The translations under genes were made by a program, and so were the position numbers. DNA of 64,000 nt from contig JAFAFE010000005.1 of NCBI GenBank assembly GCA_023423655.1, positions 620,001-684,000 of the forward strand. The letters are read 5' to 3'. The DNA comes from Pseudomonadota bacterium. Lineage in GTDB: Bacteria; Pseudomonadota; Alphaproteobacteria; Sphingomonadales; Sphingomonadaceae. The notes beneath the pieces are model-generated. The model was not told where the DNA came from. It saw nothing but the letters and a program-made list of their open reading frames with translations, and searched no databases. Below are positions 19,327 to 27,881 of the stretch, one piece after another. Within the stretch, counting starts at the first letter, position 1; each line of letters opens with the position of its first letter.

Positions 19327-21702
19327 TTAAAACTCCCGCACTTCGACAAGCGGCACCGACGCGATTTCGCCCGCAAGGAAGGTTGCGCGGCTGACCTCCA
19401 GCCGGTCGCTCGCAAAGCGCACCGGCACATCATATTCATAACCGACCGTCAGCACAGCGCCTTTGGGCGGTGCTTCGTCAAACTGGATGATGCCCAGCCC
19501 CATATGGAACCAGTTGGTGACTTCCACGCCATTCACCGCCACGCACACCGTATCGACCACCGCGCGGGTAATCGGGCGGCGTTGCGCTTCGGCGCCGGGG
19601 CCATAATGTTTATAGAGGCCGAAGCGGGTGGTGAGGCCATCGCCCGTCCCCAAAGGCTGGTCGAGCGGCGTCACCGGCGCGCCGGTCGGCGACGAGCTGC
19701 CGTCAAACGGATCGCGGAAGCGGAAGCTTTTCGCCGCACCGCGCCTTGCCCGGAAAAATTCGGTGAGCGCGGCAACATCGGCTTCCGATCGCAAGCCCGG
19801 CCCCGCATCATAGCGCATCCGCGCATTGGACCAATCGACCATGCGCTGTTCATGGCCCGATGCACTTTCCACCACAGCGGTTGAAAATTCGGTCAGCACA
19901 CTGGCTTCGCGGCCAATCGCTATCGGGAAACGGACATTGTCAAAATGCAGCATATTCTGCTCCTCTTCCAAAGCATAAGGGTAAGCGGTGAGGCCATCGC
20001 GGCAGATTTGCGGGAGCGCCCACAGGAAGGTCGCGGCCACGCCGCGCTGCGCCGCCGTGCGCGCCGCCGCCATAATGGCGGGCCATTGCCGCGCGGCATC
20101 TTCGCCCTTCAGCACAAAGCCCGACAGATAATGTTGCCGCTCCACCGGATAGCCGAGCCGTTCCTCGATGACCGTAACCCCGCGTGCGCTCGCCACGGTC
20201 AAGCCTTCGGCGGCCCAGTCATAATCTTCCAGTTGCAATATATCGAACGCGCCGGGCCGCGCCTGATGCCAGCCGACCGGCACATTGGCGCGGCTCGCTT
20301 CGGGCATTTTGCTGTCCAATATGGTCGGCAGATAGATGAGCAAATGGGTGGTGCAGCCTTGCGCGCCGCCCGCATCCTTGGCCGCCGCCGCCAGCGCGAG
20401 CGTGGACGCGGCCAGCATCTCTCCGCAACGATCGAGCATCGCCTTTTGCCGCGCAGTCAAACTGCCGCGCATATCCGCAATCGGCACCGAGGCACTCCCC
20501 AGCATCGCGCTGGTTGCGCCATCATAAAGGCAAGGCGTGCCATCGCCGCGCACCCACCACCACGGCTCGCCCACCTGGAATTTAGGCGGCAAGCCCGCTT
20601 CGACCGCAAAGCCGACAAAGGCGCGCGCCACCAACTGCAAATAGCCCATCGCGCCGGCATTGGCGGGCGACAGTAAGGCCGAAGGCGGCTCCCATCCGGT
20701 GAGCGCAGGCGATCCGTCGGCGGCGCGCTGTATCCAGTCATTCCAGCAATGCTGCGCGAATAATTCATAGGATAGCGACCAGATGATGCCATAGCCCGCC
20801 GCCTTGGCGCGCCCGCAAAAATCGCGGTGCCATGCGGCGCACGGCCCGTTCAGCGTCCCGCCTGCAAGGCTGATATAAAAGCCGCCGCTATTGGCTTCGA
20901 GCCGGAAATAATGGCTCATCCCGACATAATGGTTGAGGTCGCCGCGATAGCCCAAGGCCAGCGCATTATGCACCACGCGCGCGGGTGTCATATGATAGCA
21001 ATCATCATAGCCGGTCGCGACCGACAGGCCCGTTTCGGGAAGCATCGCATCGCCAATGCGCAGCACCGACCCCGCGCCGCTGCACATAATGTCGGTGAGT
21101 TCCGCCCACGCCTCCAAGGGCGCAGGCAAGGCGCCTTCGCTCTTGTCATAATCGGGCGGCACGAGGGAGATAAACATGCGGTCAATATCGCCCGCCCACA
21201 CAGGGTCCGCTTCATCGGGCCATAAATAGCCGCCGGTGAGTGCTGCAAAATCGAGCGTGATGCGCGCGTCGGTGGGCGTGCCGCTCGCATAATTCCATAG
21301 CCGGACATACCAGGCCTTGGCCGCCCCGCTGGCATCGCGCCCTTCGATGGTGAGCGTCGGGCCGTGGCGTTCATCGAGCGGTTTCATCCCCGCCGAACGC
21401 CAGCGGAAGGACAGACGGCACGCACGGAAATCGCGCGCGGTTTCATATGCACAGAGCGGATGGTCCCACCGGTCCTCCGCCTCCCAGATCAGCCCGACCA
21501 GTTCCTGACGGTTATAAAAAGTGCAATCGACCCGCATGGTCCGCCCGCGCGTCTCCGGCGCCCCCGGCGTCGTCAGCGCCGCCATCGTCGGCCGCGGAAA
21601 ATCGACGGTCCAATAACGCGCATCAAACCGCTTCATAAACGCGAACGCAAAAGGCGCAGGCGAAGCAAAAACGCTCCCCCGCTCATGCAGGAAATGGGTC
21701 AT
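19327..21702 (-). CDS. GTA g12-like protein: TIM-barrel-like domain fused to DUF2460
   Basis: The 791-residue protein has residues 584-791 (starting MLHFDNVRFPIAIG) as a complete DUF2460 domain, the usual length of a stand-alone g12 protein. Residues 1-583 look like a glycosidase-type TIM barrel with carbohydrate-binding-like strands (WYVRLWNYASGTPTDARITLDF; GYGIIWSLSYELFAQHCW; FDILQLEDYDW), as in the non-contractile tail sheath family. An excellent ribosome site (GGAAGAGGAG, 6 bases away) precedes the internal ATG at 19953. Both the fusion and free DUF2460 could therefore be made from this gene. It is transcribed with g13 and g14. Confidence 0.85.
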   Translation of the reverse strand: MTHFLHERGSVFASPAPFAFAFMKRFDARYWTVDFPRPTMAALTTPGAPETRGRTMRVDCTFYNRQELVGLIWEAEDRWDHPLCAYETARDFRACRLSFRWRSAGMKPLDERHGPTLTIEGRDASGAAKAWYVRLWNYASGTPTDARITLDFAALTGGYLWPDEADPVWAGDIDRMFISLVPPDYDKSEGALPAPLEAWAELTDIMCSGAGSVLRIGDAMLPETGLSVATGYDDCYHMTPARVVHNALALGYRGDLNHYVGMSHYFRLEANSGGFYISLAGGTLNGPCAAWHRDFCGRAKAAGYGIIWSLSYELFAQHCWNDWIQRAADGSPALTGWEPPSALLSPANAGAMGYLQLVARAFVGFAVEAGLPPKFQVGEPWWWVRGDGTPCLYDGATSAMLGSASVPIADMRGSLTARQKAMLDRCGEMLAASTLALAAAAKDAGGAQGCTTHLLIYLPTILDSKMPEASRANVPVGWHQARPGAFDILQLEDYDWAAEGLTVASARGVTVIEERLGYPVERQHYLSGFVLKGEDAARQWPAIMAAARTAAQRGVAATFLWALPQICRDGLTAYPYALEEEQNMLHFDNVRFPIAIGREASVLTEFSTAVVESASGHEQRMVDWSNARMRYDAGPGLRSEADVAALTEFFRARRGAAKSFRFRDPFDGSSSPTGAPVTPLDQPLGTGDGLTTRFGLYKHYGPGAEAQRRPITRAVVDTVCVAVNGVEVTNWFHMGLGIIQFDEAPPKGAVLTVGYEYDVPVRFASDRLEVSRATFLAGEIASVPLVEVREF
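19953..19969 (-). promoter_or_regulatory. Internal ribosome binding site and start for free DUF2460
   Basis: On the minus strand GGAAGAGGAG (19969-19960), 6 spacer bases, then ATG (19953-19951). This ATG is the first codon of the DUF2460 domain. The bases also code the linker EEEQN. Confidence 0.6.
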
Positions 21703-21729
21703 GGGGGTTACTCTATCTTTGAAAAAATA

Positions 21730-21766
21730 AGCCCCTCTCCTTCAGGGGAGGGGTTGGGGTGGGGAC
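21730..21766. repeat. Short GC-rich hairpin repeat
   Basis: CCCCTCTCCTTCAGGGGAGGGG followed by TTGGGGTGGGG, half of the palindromic family seen near 28691 and 29400. It lies between g12 and the first Sel1-type gene. Confidence 0.7.
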
Positions 21767-21834
21767 TGTCCGCAAGCACCGCGCCGGACGCTGTTTCCCG
21801 TTTTATGTCTCAAGCTATGGGCCGCGCGCGCAGC

Positions 21835-22689
21835 CTATCCGCCCGGCGCGGTGCGCACCTGTTCGGGCGTAAAGCCGCTGTCGATCAACCGTTGTTCTTC
21901 TTCATCCTGCACGGAAGGCGTCGCGTCCATCCCCTCCAGCAAATCAGCCGCTGTGTCACTGTCAGGGTCGAGCGCCAGCGCGCGTTCGTAAAAATAGCGC
22001 GCATCCTCGCGTTTTCCCGCCCCCTTTTGCGCCGCGCCTTCCGGAGCGGGCCGGGTGTTACCCAAGCGCGCGGCATTCTCGATAGAAAGGCCAACCTCTA
22101 TACAGGCCTTGGAAATATTGAAGCGGCACGCCTTGCGCATATAGTCGTCGCTCATAGCCGCAGCCGCCGCCCCATCCGCCGCATCACGGGGACGGTGCAT
22201 TGCGCTAATCTGTCCAAGCATATGGCATGAGGTGCCATTTTGCGCAGCGCATCCGGTCTTGAGCATCCGGATGGCGTCGGAACTGTCATCCATGCCGCGC
22301 TTCGCGTTCGCAGCAGGGTCTTTCATATAATAGACAAAACCAAGGTCTCCGCAGCCGTGCCGCCCTTTCGCCGTATCCATCGAGCAGGCGGCGCGACCAA
22401 GCTGTTCCGCGCGGGCCATATAATCGGCTCCCTTGGCGGCATTGGCGGGGGTGGTGCGGCTACCGGTATGGTAAAATTGCGACGCCGCCACGCAGGCAAC
22501 CACATTATTGGCAGCGCATCCCCGCTCGCTGGTTTCGCGGCGAAGCTCGGAGCGTGCATCCGCGACGATCGCATCGACCGTCGCCATACGCGAGCGATCG
22601 CCGGTCCAGGCGGACCCTTGCGCTGCGGCGCTTGAGCCTGTTCCAGCCAGCGCGCATCCGATAATTAGCGTTCCCAAGAAACGTATCAT
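21835..22689 (-). CDS. Secreted Sel1/TPR-like repeat protein
   Basis: A signal peptide (MIRFLGTLIIGCALAGTGSSAAAQ) leads a 284-residue periplasmic protein. It has Cys-pair helical repeats such as CAANNVVACVAASQFYHTG, CSMDTAKGRHGCGDLGFVYY, CAAQNGTSCHMLGQI and CRFNISKACIEVGLS, a Sel1-like pattern. The C-terminus is a TPR-like helix pair. It lies 92 bases after the larger Sel1 protein on the same strand, and the two probably form an operon. Similar repeats in both suggest duplication. It interrupts the GTA order between g11 and g12. Confidence 0.8.
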   Translation of the reverse strand: MIRFLGTLIIGCALAGTGSSAAAQGSAWTGDRSRMATVDAIVADARSELRRETSERGCAANNVVACVAASQFYHTGSRTTPANAAKGADYMARAEQLGRAACSMDTAKGRHGCGDLGFVYYMKDPAANAKRGMDDSSDAIRMLKTGCAAQNGTSCHMLGQISAMHRPRDAADGAAAAAMSDDYMRKACRFNISKACIEVGLSIENAARLGNTRPAPEGAAQKGAGKREDARYFYERALALDPDSDTAADLLEGMDATPSVQDEEEQRLIDSGFTPEQVRTAPGG

Positions 22690-22780
22690 AATCGCACTCC
22701 CGGTTTAGGCCGGATTGAGGCCTGATTCAGGGCCGGCCCGGACTCAAACGTTGGTTAAGCGGCATATCCGCCCGCACGCT

Positions 22781-23908
22781 TTATTCTGACATGCTTTTGT
22801 CCTGATGGCAAAAATCTGCGTCTCCCCCTTCAAACATTTTCATCTTGATCGCCCGCAGCCGCGCTGCATAATCGGGGAGCGCCTTGCCGCCCTCGGCGAG
22901 GAGGGGGAGGAGCGCGCAGCTATCATTATCTTTCAAATCACAGCCCTTGGTCGCAAGGCGTTGTGCGGCTTCAACATCGCCCGGCACGGTATCGCCCGCC
23001 AGCAAGAGCAAGGCAGCGCGCCCGCACGCCGCCCCCGCATCGCCCGCGCAGGCTTTCTGCAAAAGCGCAAGGCCCTTTGCCCCATCGGGGGCAACGCCGC
23101 GTCCGGTCACCGTCATAACGCCAAGGCCATTGCATCCCGCTACATTATCGAGGGCGCAGGCCCGGCCATAATAGTCTGCCGCGCGTTCAAGGTCGCGTTC
23201 AACGCCCTCCCCTTTTTCATAAGCGATGCCAAGGTTGAAACAGGCCGATGACCGCTCATCTTCGCACGCAGTATCAAAGGCGACCGCCGCCGCCTCAAGA
23301 TCCTTTTCGACCCCCAGCCCTTCATGCAGGCTATAGCCATAGCGCATACAGCCATAGGCATGTTCGGCGCAGGCGGTGCGGAACAGCGCCGTTACTTCAA
23401 CCCAGCGCGGGTCAATAGACGGCCCCCGTTCGGGCAAATCTTTGCTCAACATATCGCCCAGATTGGCACAGCCGAGCCCCGGCTTCAGCGTGCAGGCCTT
23501 GCGATAGAGGATGATCGCCCGCGCTTTATCCAGCGTCACCCCGCGTGCATTTTGATACAAGACGCCAAGATCATTGCACGCCATCGGGTCATCTTTGTCA
23601 CACGCACGTTCAAAATAACGCGCCGCCTGGGCATAATCGGCGGTCACGCCTTTGCCATTGGCATGGAGGAGGCCCAGATTATAGCAGGCCCCTGCTTGTC
23701 CTAAATTGCACGCCTTCCCATATTCGCGCTGCGCGGTGGCATAATCGCCCGCTTCATACGCCGCATAGGCGTTCTGGAAAGCGGTGACGCCCGCTTTATA
23801 CCGGCTCGACGAGCGCGCCGAAGCGGGTGCATCCGTCAGCGCGATGCCAGCGATGAACGCAAGCGCCGTGCAGATATAGCCGATGATCCCGAAGCGTGGT
23901 TTGCGCAT
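22781..23908 (-). CDS. Secreted Sel1-repeat protein
   Basis: The start at 23908 is chosen because it follows GGGAGGA and opens a signal peptide (RKPRFGIIGYICTALAFIAG). The 375-residue protein is a row of about eight Sel1 repeats of 36 residues, for example ACNLGQAGACYNLGLLHANGKGV and ACDKDDPMACNDLGVLYQNARGV, with conserved cysteines at repeat ends. Sel1 proteins are periplasmic scaffolds in envelope and signalling complexes. The partner is unknown. It lies on the GTA strand just downstream of the tape-measure gene but is not a known GTA component. Confidence 0.85.
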   Translation of the reverse strand: MRKPRFGIIGYICTALAFIAGIALTDAPASARSSSRYKAGVTAFQNAYAAYEAGDYATAQREYGKACNLGQAGACYNLGLLHANGKGVTADYAQAARYFERACDKDDPMACNDLGVLYQNARGVTLDKARAIILYRKACTLKPGLGCANLGDMLSKDLPERGPSIDPRWVEVTALFRTACAEHAYGCMRYGYSLHEGLGVEKDLEAAAVAFDTACEDERSSACFNLGIAYEKGEGVERDLERAADYYGRACALDNVAGCNGLGVMTVTGRGVAPDGAKGLALLQKACAGDAGAACGRAALLLLAGDTVPGDVEAAQRLATKGCDLKDNDSCALLPLLAEGGKALPDYAARLRAIKMKMFEGGDADFCHQDKSMSE

Positions 23909-24000
23909 CCATCCTCCCGATTTTACGGCATTATCCGCAACCGTCATACTGGAAACATAGTGCAAAATCGCTCTGGCCCGCGCAAGACTTGATAGTGGCT

Positions 24001-24606
24001 TTATCCAGCCCCTTCGACCGCCGCGCGCACCGCCCGCGCAATCTGGCGTCCCGTCGCCTGCATCCGGTCGGGTGATTGCCCCGCCGCGCCGCCTTGGACA
24101 TTGATGGTAATGCGGATGTCGCGCGCCGCTTGGCCGCCATGCGCCTCGACCCGCCCGCTGGTCGTCGGCACGAACAGTTCCGGGCCATTTTCGCCAACCC
24201 GATATGCGCGCCCCGGTGTGACCGGCCCGCCGGTCGCGCGTCCGGGCGCACCGCCGCCGATAAACGCGCCTGCAAGCTGGATCGCCGCACTGATAAGCCC
24301 GGCAGACCCCCCGCCACCACTTGCCCCGCCCGCGCCGCCATTCTGTCCGATGGCATTGATGCCCGCCTGAATAGCCGAGCGCGCAATTTCGGACATGACG
24401 GAAAGCGCGACCTTCTTCAAATCTTCAAAACCGAATTTTCCGGTCTGGATGAAGCGGTTGAGACTCGCCTCCAAAGCGCGGCCCGCTTTGTCCATTCCGG
24501 CGGCCAAAGGCCCTTCCAACTCGCCGCGCATCTGCGCAACATCACGCGCAAAGCCCTGAGTGTCGGCACGCACCGCGATAAGCAAAGTTTCCATAGTGTC
24601 TGACAT
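24001..24606 (-). CDS. GTA g11-like short tape-measure protein
   Basis: The 201 residues are close to RcGTA g11. An N-terminal helix (METLLIAVRADTQGFARDVAQMRGELEG) is followed by LNRFIQTGKFGFEDLKKVALSVMSEIARSAI, then a glycine-rich hydrophobic stretch and the typical GPVTPGRAYRVGENGPELFVP. Tape-measure length sets tail length, so a short tail is expected. It stands alone here, flanked by Sel1 genes on one side and a divergent GGDEF-EAL gene on the other. Confidence 0.9.
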   Translation of the reverse strand: MSDTMETLLIAVRADTQGFARDVAQMRGELEGPLAAGMDKAGRALEASLNRFIQTGKFGFEDLKKVALSVMSEIARSAIQAGINAIGQNGGAGGASGGGGSAGLISAAIQLAGAFIGGGAPGRATGGPVTPGRAYRVGENGPELFVPTTSGRVEAHGGQAARDIRITINVQGGAAGQSPDRMQATGRQIARAVRAAVEGAG

Positions 24607-24766
24607 GATTAACTTTTCCCAAAAAATGGCTTGTTTCCGCGGCTCTTACATAGGTTTTACGTAAGTATAACTTGTAAATTTCGGCCCTTTGGACTATGCG
24701 GAAGGTGGGGAGATTCCATGGGTAGAGCGCACGGGGCGCAACCGATTGGAAATATTATTAAACCAT

Positions 24767-26515
24767 ATGAATTCATCTTTTATGGATAATGGCGAACCGG
24801 GCTCGGCGCGCGAAAACTATAGTGCTGAACATATATCTGATCCCACCGATCACCCGGATTTTTACAAACAGATGCTGGATGTCAGCGTCGATTGCATAAA
24901 GCTGCTCAATCTTGACGGCACAGTGCGCTATATTAACCGGTCGGGCTGCATCGCACTCGGCGTTCCGGTGGGCGAAACCGTGTTCGGAATGGATTGGCTC
25001 TCGCTCATGCCCGCCTCCGTGCGCCACAATGGCAAGCGCGCCCTCACCCGCGCGCGCAAAGGCCAGAAAGCACAGTTCTCGGGCCTGCGCATGTTACGCG
25101 GACAAAAGACGATGTTTATGGAAAACATCCTCACCCCCGTCCTTAACGGTCAGGGCAAAGCAACCGCCATCCTGTGCGTATCGCGCGACATCACGGTGCA
25201 GCGCGAAGCCGAAATGCGACTGCGGTCGGCGAGCGAAAATGATCCGCTTACCGGCCTGTTCAACCGCCGCGCATTCCGCAGCCGCCTTCACAGGATGCTC
25301 AACCAGAGCCGCATCGAAGACCGCAAGGTCGGGCTGTTCCTCATCGACCTCGACCATTTCAAGCATGTCAATGACGCGCTCGGCTATGCGGCGGGCGATT
25401 ATCTGCTGCGCGTCCTGTCGCGCCGTCTGACCGCCATCCTGCCGCCCGACGGCTTTGTCGCGCGGCTGGGCGGCGATGAATTTGCGATTGTCTGCCCGAT
25501 CGGCAATGACGACAGCGAAATGGGCGCTTTTGCCGAACTCATCCTCCAGCAAACCGACAAGCCTGTCACTTACTCCAACCGCCCGATTAATGGCGGGATG
25601 AGCATTGGCTGCGCGCTTTACCCGCGCGATGCACAGGATGTGTCGGGCTTGCTGCGCTGTGCCGATACCGCGCTCAATGACCTCAAAGCGCGCGGGCGCG
25701 GCGGCTATCGCCTGTTCGGCCAGCGCATGATGGACTTGGCGGCAGCGGCGGCGACCCAGCTTGCCACCGCCCGCCATATGCTGCGCGACAATCTCATCGT
25801 CCCGCATTACCAGCCCAAGGTCGAACTGGCGAGCAACCGCATTGTCGGCTTTGAAGCCTTATTGCGCTGGGACGATGGCCCCAACGGGATGCAATCGCCC
25901 GCCACCATTTGCGGCGCGTTCCGCAACTATGAGCTGGCCAGCCAGATTGGCGATGTGATGCAGCGCAAAGTCTTTGCCGACATGGTGCGCTGGCGCAATG
26001 CAGGCATGACTTTGATGCCGGTGTCGATCAACGCCGCGCCGGTGGAATTTCTCCACGACCGTTTTGCGGAAAATTTCCTCAAGCGGTTGAAGGATCATCA
26101 TATTCCGCCCGCCTTGGTCGAACTTGAAATTACCGAACATATGCTGTCGGAGCGCGGCTCCGAACTGGTGGTGCGCGCGGTCGAGGAACTGAGCGCGGCG
26201 GGCATCCGCGTGCTGCTCGACGATTTCGGCACAGGCCGCTCCTCGCTCGCCCATTTGCGCGACTATCCGGTCGACGGCCTCAAAATAGACTATAGCTTCA
26301 CCCGCGACATTGTGACCGACCCGTCAATCCTCGCCATCGTCCGCGCCATCGCCCAACTCGGCCCCAGCCTGTCGCTCGACGTGGTCGCGGAAGGCATTGA
26401 AACCGAAGAGCAAAGAAGCACCCTCATCGCACTGGGATGCGGCTATGGCCAAGGCTTTCTGTTTAGCAAAGCCGTCGGCGCCGAAGAGGTCGAAGGCCTG
26501 TTGAAAGCGGGATAG
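24767..26515 (+). CDS. PAS-GGDEF-EAL cyclic-di-GMP signalling protein
   Basis: This 582-residue cytoplasmic protein has a PAS domain at about 33-150 (MLDVSVDCIKLLNLDGTVRYIN), a GGDEF domain with intact GGDEF at 235-239, and an EAL domain with EALLRW at 363, ELEITEHML, DDFGTG and EGIETEEQ all present. Both diguanylate cyclase and phosphodiesterase sites look intact. The inhibitory RxxD site five residues before GGDEF is LPPD, so product inhibition is probably lost. The ATG at 24767 is preferred over an upstream TTG at 24689; neither has a strong ribosome site. It is inserted between the g11- and g10-like genes in opposite orientation. Confidence 0.9.
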   Translation: MNSSFMDNGEPGSARENYSAEHISDPTDHPDFYKQMLDVSVDCIKLLNLDGTVRYINRSGCIALGVPVGETVFGMDWLSLMPASVRHNGKRALTRARKGQKAQFSGLRMLRGQKTMFMENILTPVLNGQGKATAILCVSRDITVQREAEMRLRSASENDPLTGLFNRRAFRSRLHRMLNQSRIEDRKVGLFLIDLDHFKHVNDALGYAAGDYLLRVLSRRLTAILPPDGFVARLGGDEFAIVCPIGNDDSEMGAFAELILQQTDKPVTYSNRPINGGMSIGCALYPRDAQDVSGLLRCADTALNDLKARGRGGYRLFGQRMMDLAAAAATQLATARHMLRDNLIVPHYQPKVELASNRIVGFEALLRWDDGPNGMQSPATICGAFRNYELASQIGDVMQRKVFADMVRWRNAGMTLMPVSINAAPVEFLHDRFAENFLKRLKDHHIPPALVELEITEHMLSERGSELVVRAVEELSAAGIRVLLDDFGTGRSSLAHLRDYPVDGLKIDYSFTRDIVTDPSILAIVRAIAQLGPSLSLDVVAEGIETEEQRSTLIALGCGYGQGFLFSKAVGAEEVEGLLKAG

Positions 26516-26524
26516 GGGCTGTAT

Positions 26525-27112
26525 TTACAACAATTCTATCCGTGTGCTAAGCAGGTTCACTGTCTCGATCAAACCTTCCGCATCCATATCGCGTAAGAGA
26601 TCGTCTGCACTTTTATGCGGGCGATTTAGCCGCTCGCGCATTTTCTTGATCGCCGCCACTGCAGTTTCCGGAGACAATGCAATGGTGTCGGCAATAAACT
26701 GGTCGGCCGAACGGGTTTCAAGATTGAAGCGTTGCAGTTCATCATCGGGGAAATCTTTCAAATTTTCCGTGACAATGGTTGCTGCTTGCGCCTTTAATGC
26801 GGCTGCAACGACATGACGATCCTTGGCATCGGGCAAATGGATGACGGGAATAAATTGGTCGAACTCTGTGACCATCGCCTCTTCAAACGCGGTTTCCATA
26901 TAGTCACGCGCCCGTTTGGCTCTTTGTTGGTAATCTTCCATCTGCTTTTTATGCAAGATGGCAGCAATGGCTTTTTCGGTCTCATCCAGAATGACCCCTG
27001 ACCACCGGATCCGGAAAAATTCCGCCTCCGCCAATGTCAGTAACAGGTTGCGCCGCAATGTCCCGACCAGCGAACATGCATCGACAACGGCTGTATAGCG
27101 GTTGGCAAACAT
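26525..27112 (-). CDS. PIN-domain toxin of a toxin-antitoxin pair
   Basis: The 195-residue PIN-fold protein opens AVVDACSLVGTLRRNLLLTLAEAEFF with the first acidic residue. Further acidic residues follow in SGVILDETEKAI and DAKDRHVVAAALKAQAATIVTENLKDF, the pattern of a Mg-dependent RNase active site. It follows the HTH gene by 3 bases on the same strand, the usual antitoxin-first order. Base composition is more AT-rich than the flanks, a sign of transfer. The longer PIN type (about 190 residues) is paired with excisionase-like antitoxins. Confidence 0.85.
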   Translation of the reverse strand: MFANRYTAVVDACSLVGTLRRNLLLTLAEAEFFRIRWSGVILDETEKAIAAILHKKQMEDYQQRAKRARDYMETAFEEAMVTEFDQFIPVIHLPDAKDRHVVAAALKAQAATIVTENLKDFPDDELQRFNLETRSADQFIADTIALSPETAVAAIKKMRERLNRPHKSADDLLRDMDAEGLIETVNLLSTRIELL

Positions 27113-27115
27113 CGG

Positions 27116-27562
27116 TTACAGCGTTTCCCCGTCAAGCTTCGCCAAAGATTCCAAAGCCTCACGCCTTTTCCCGTTCCGCTTCTCCTTATAGGCAAACAGA
27201 TCGTCGGCACGGATGCGCCTGTGTCGTCCGACAAGTTCAAAGGCCAGTTCTCCTTTTTCCAACAAACCGATCAGATAAGGCCGTGACACATTCAGCAAAT
27301 CCGCCGCCTGTTGTGTCGACAGCTTCTGGGTCACCGGGACAAGCGTAACCGCATTGCCTTTGCTGAAATGACGCAGCAGATCGAGCAACATTTCGGACAA
27401 CATCGGGGTCAGCACAACTTCCATTGTGTTTTTGTCCCCATCGACCAGTTTCAATTTCTTGTTGGAAGCAACAATCCGTCGCAACTGGTCGGCGATGGCG
27501 CGCTCCTGCTCTGACGGCAAACGCCCACCCAATTTTTGTGCAGATGCTGGCAATGTCATCAC
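27116..27562 (-). CDS. HTH antitoxin (excisionase-family DNA-binding)
   Basis: The 148-residue protein has a MerR/excisionase-type HTH at about 84-130 (KLSTQQAADLLNVSRPYLIGLLEKGELAFELVGRHRRIRADDL). An N-terminal region of two helices (QLRRIVASNKKLKLV...) likely contacts the PIN toxin. The gene is upstream of the toxin, and its promoter region holds iterated CGCAATAAACG-like repeats, which suggests self-repression. Lower GC than neighbours. Confidence 0.85.
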   Translation of the reverse strand: MMTLPASAQKLGGRLPSEQERAIADQLRRIVASNKKLKLVDGDKNTMEVVLTPMLSEMLLDLLRHFSKGNAVTLVPVTQKLSTQQAADLLNVSRPYLIGLLEKGELAFELVGRHRRIRADDLFAYKEKRNGKRREALESLAKLDGETL

Positions 27563-27595
27563 TATATCCTCTTTCCGACGTGCTGGCCTATATAT

Positions 27596-27655
27596 CGCAA
27601 ATTCGCAATAAATGCAACAAACGCAATAAACGAAACGCTATAAACGAAACACGCG
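27596..27655 (-). promoter_or_regulatory. Iterated repeats upstream of the antitoxin gene
   Basis: Three copies of CGC(A/T)ATAAA(C/T)G start at 27604, 27622 and 27636, preceded by CGCAAATT at 27597, in an AT-rich stretch. They lie 40-90 bases upstream of the antitoxin start, where toxin-antitoxin complexes usually bind for autoregulation. Confidence 0.55.
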
Positions 27656-27662
27656 GCCTATC

Positions 27663-27881
27663 TTATTTTATATCCGGAAAAGCCCGGCGCAATGCTGCCA
27701 ATGTGTCGGCATCCGGCGGCGTGACCGCGCCCCGCCCTTCTCCCGCTTGCATATCCTGCCAGGCGCGGAAAATCGTTTCTACTTCGTGCGGGGTGGCGTG
27801 CCAGAATTGGTCGGGGGACCAGTGGAGGAGGAGTGCGACGAGGCCGGAGAGGCGGTTGGCCGCGGCGGTGAAATCGCTCAC
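27663..27881 (-). CDS. GTA g10.1-like tail assembly chaperone (rcc01693-like)
   Basis: The 72-residue frame starts with GTG at 27881 (GTGA overlap with the g10 stop, ribosome site GAAAGG). The product begins SDFTAAANRLSGLVALLL and contains HWSPDQFWHATPHEVETIF, the core of the small GTA/phage tail family TIGR02216. The frame is open far upstream in the g10 gene, but the overlap start fits the family length and operon style. Confidence 0.85.
   Translation of the reverse strand: MSDFTAAANRLSGLVALLLHWSPDQFWHATPHEVETIFRAWQDMQAGEGRGAVTPPDADTLAALRRAFPDIK

Noticed and set aside
24640..24670. TTACGTAA-containing AT-rich stretch between g11 and the GGDEF-EAL gene as a fifth promoter module
   Set aside because: It lacks the AACC-n5-GGTT dyad and a TTGACA at the right distance, so it is not a copy of the module.
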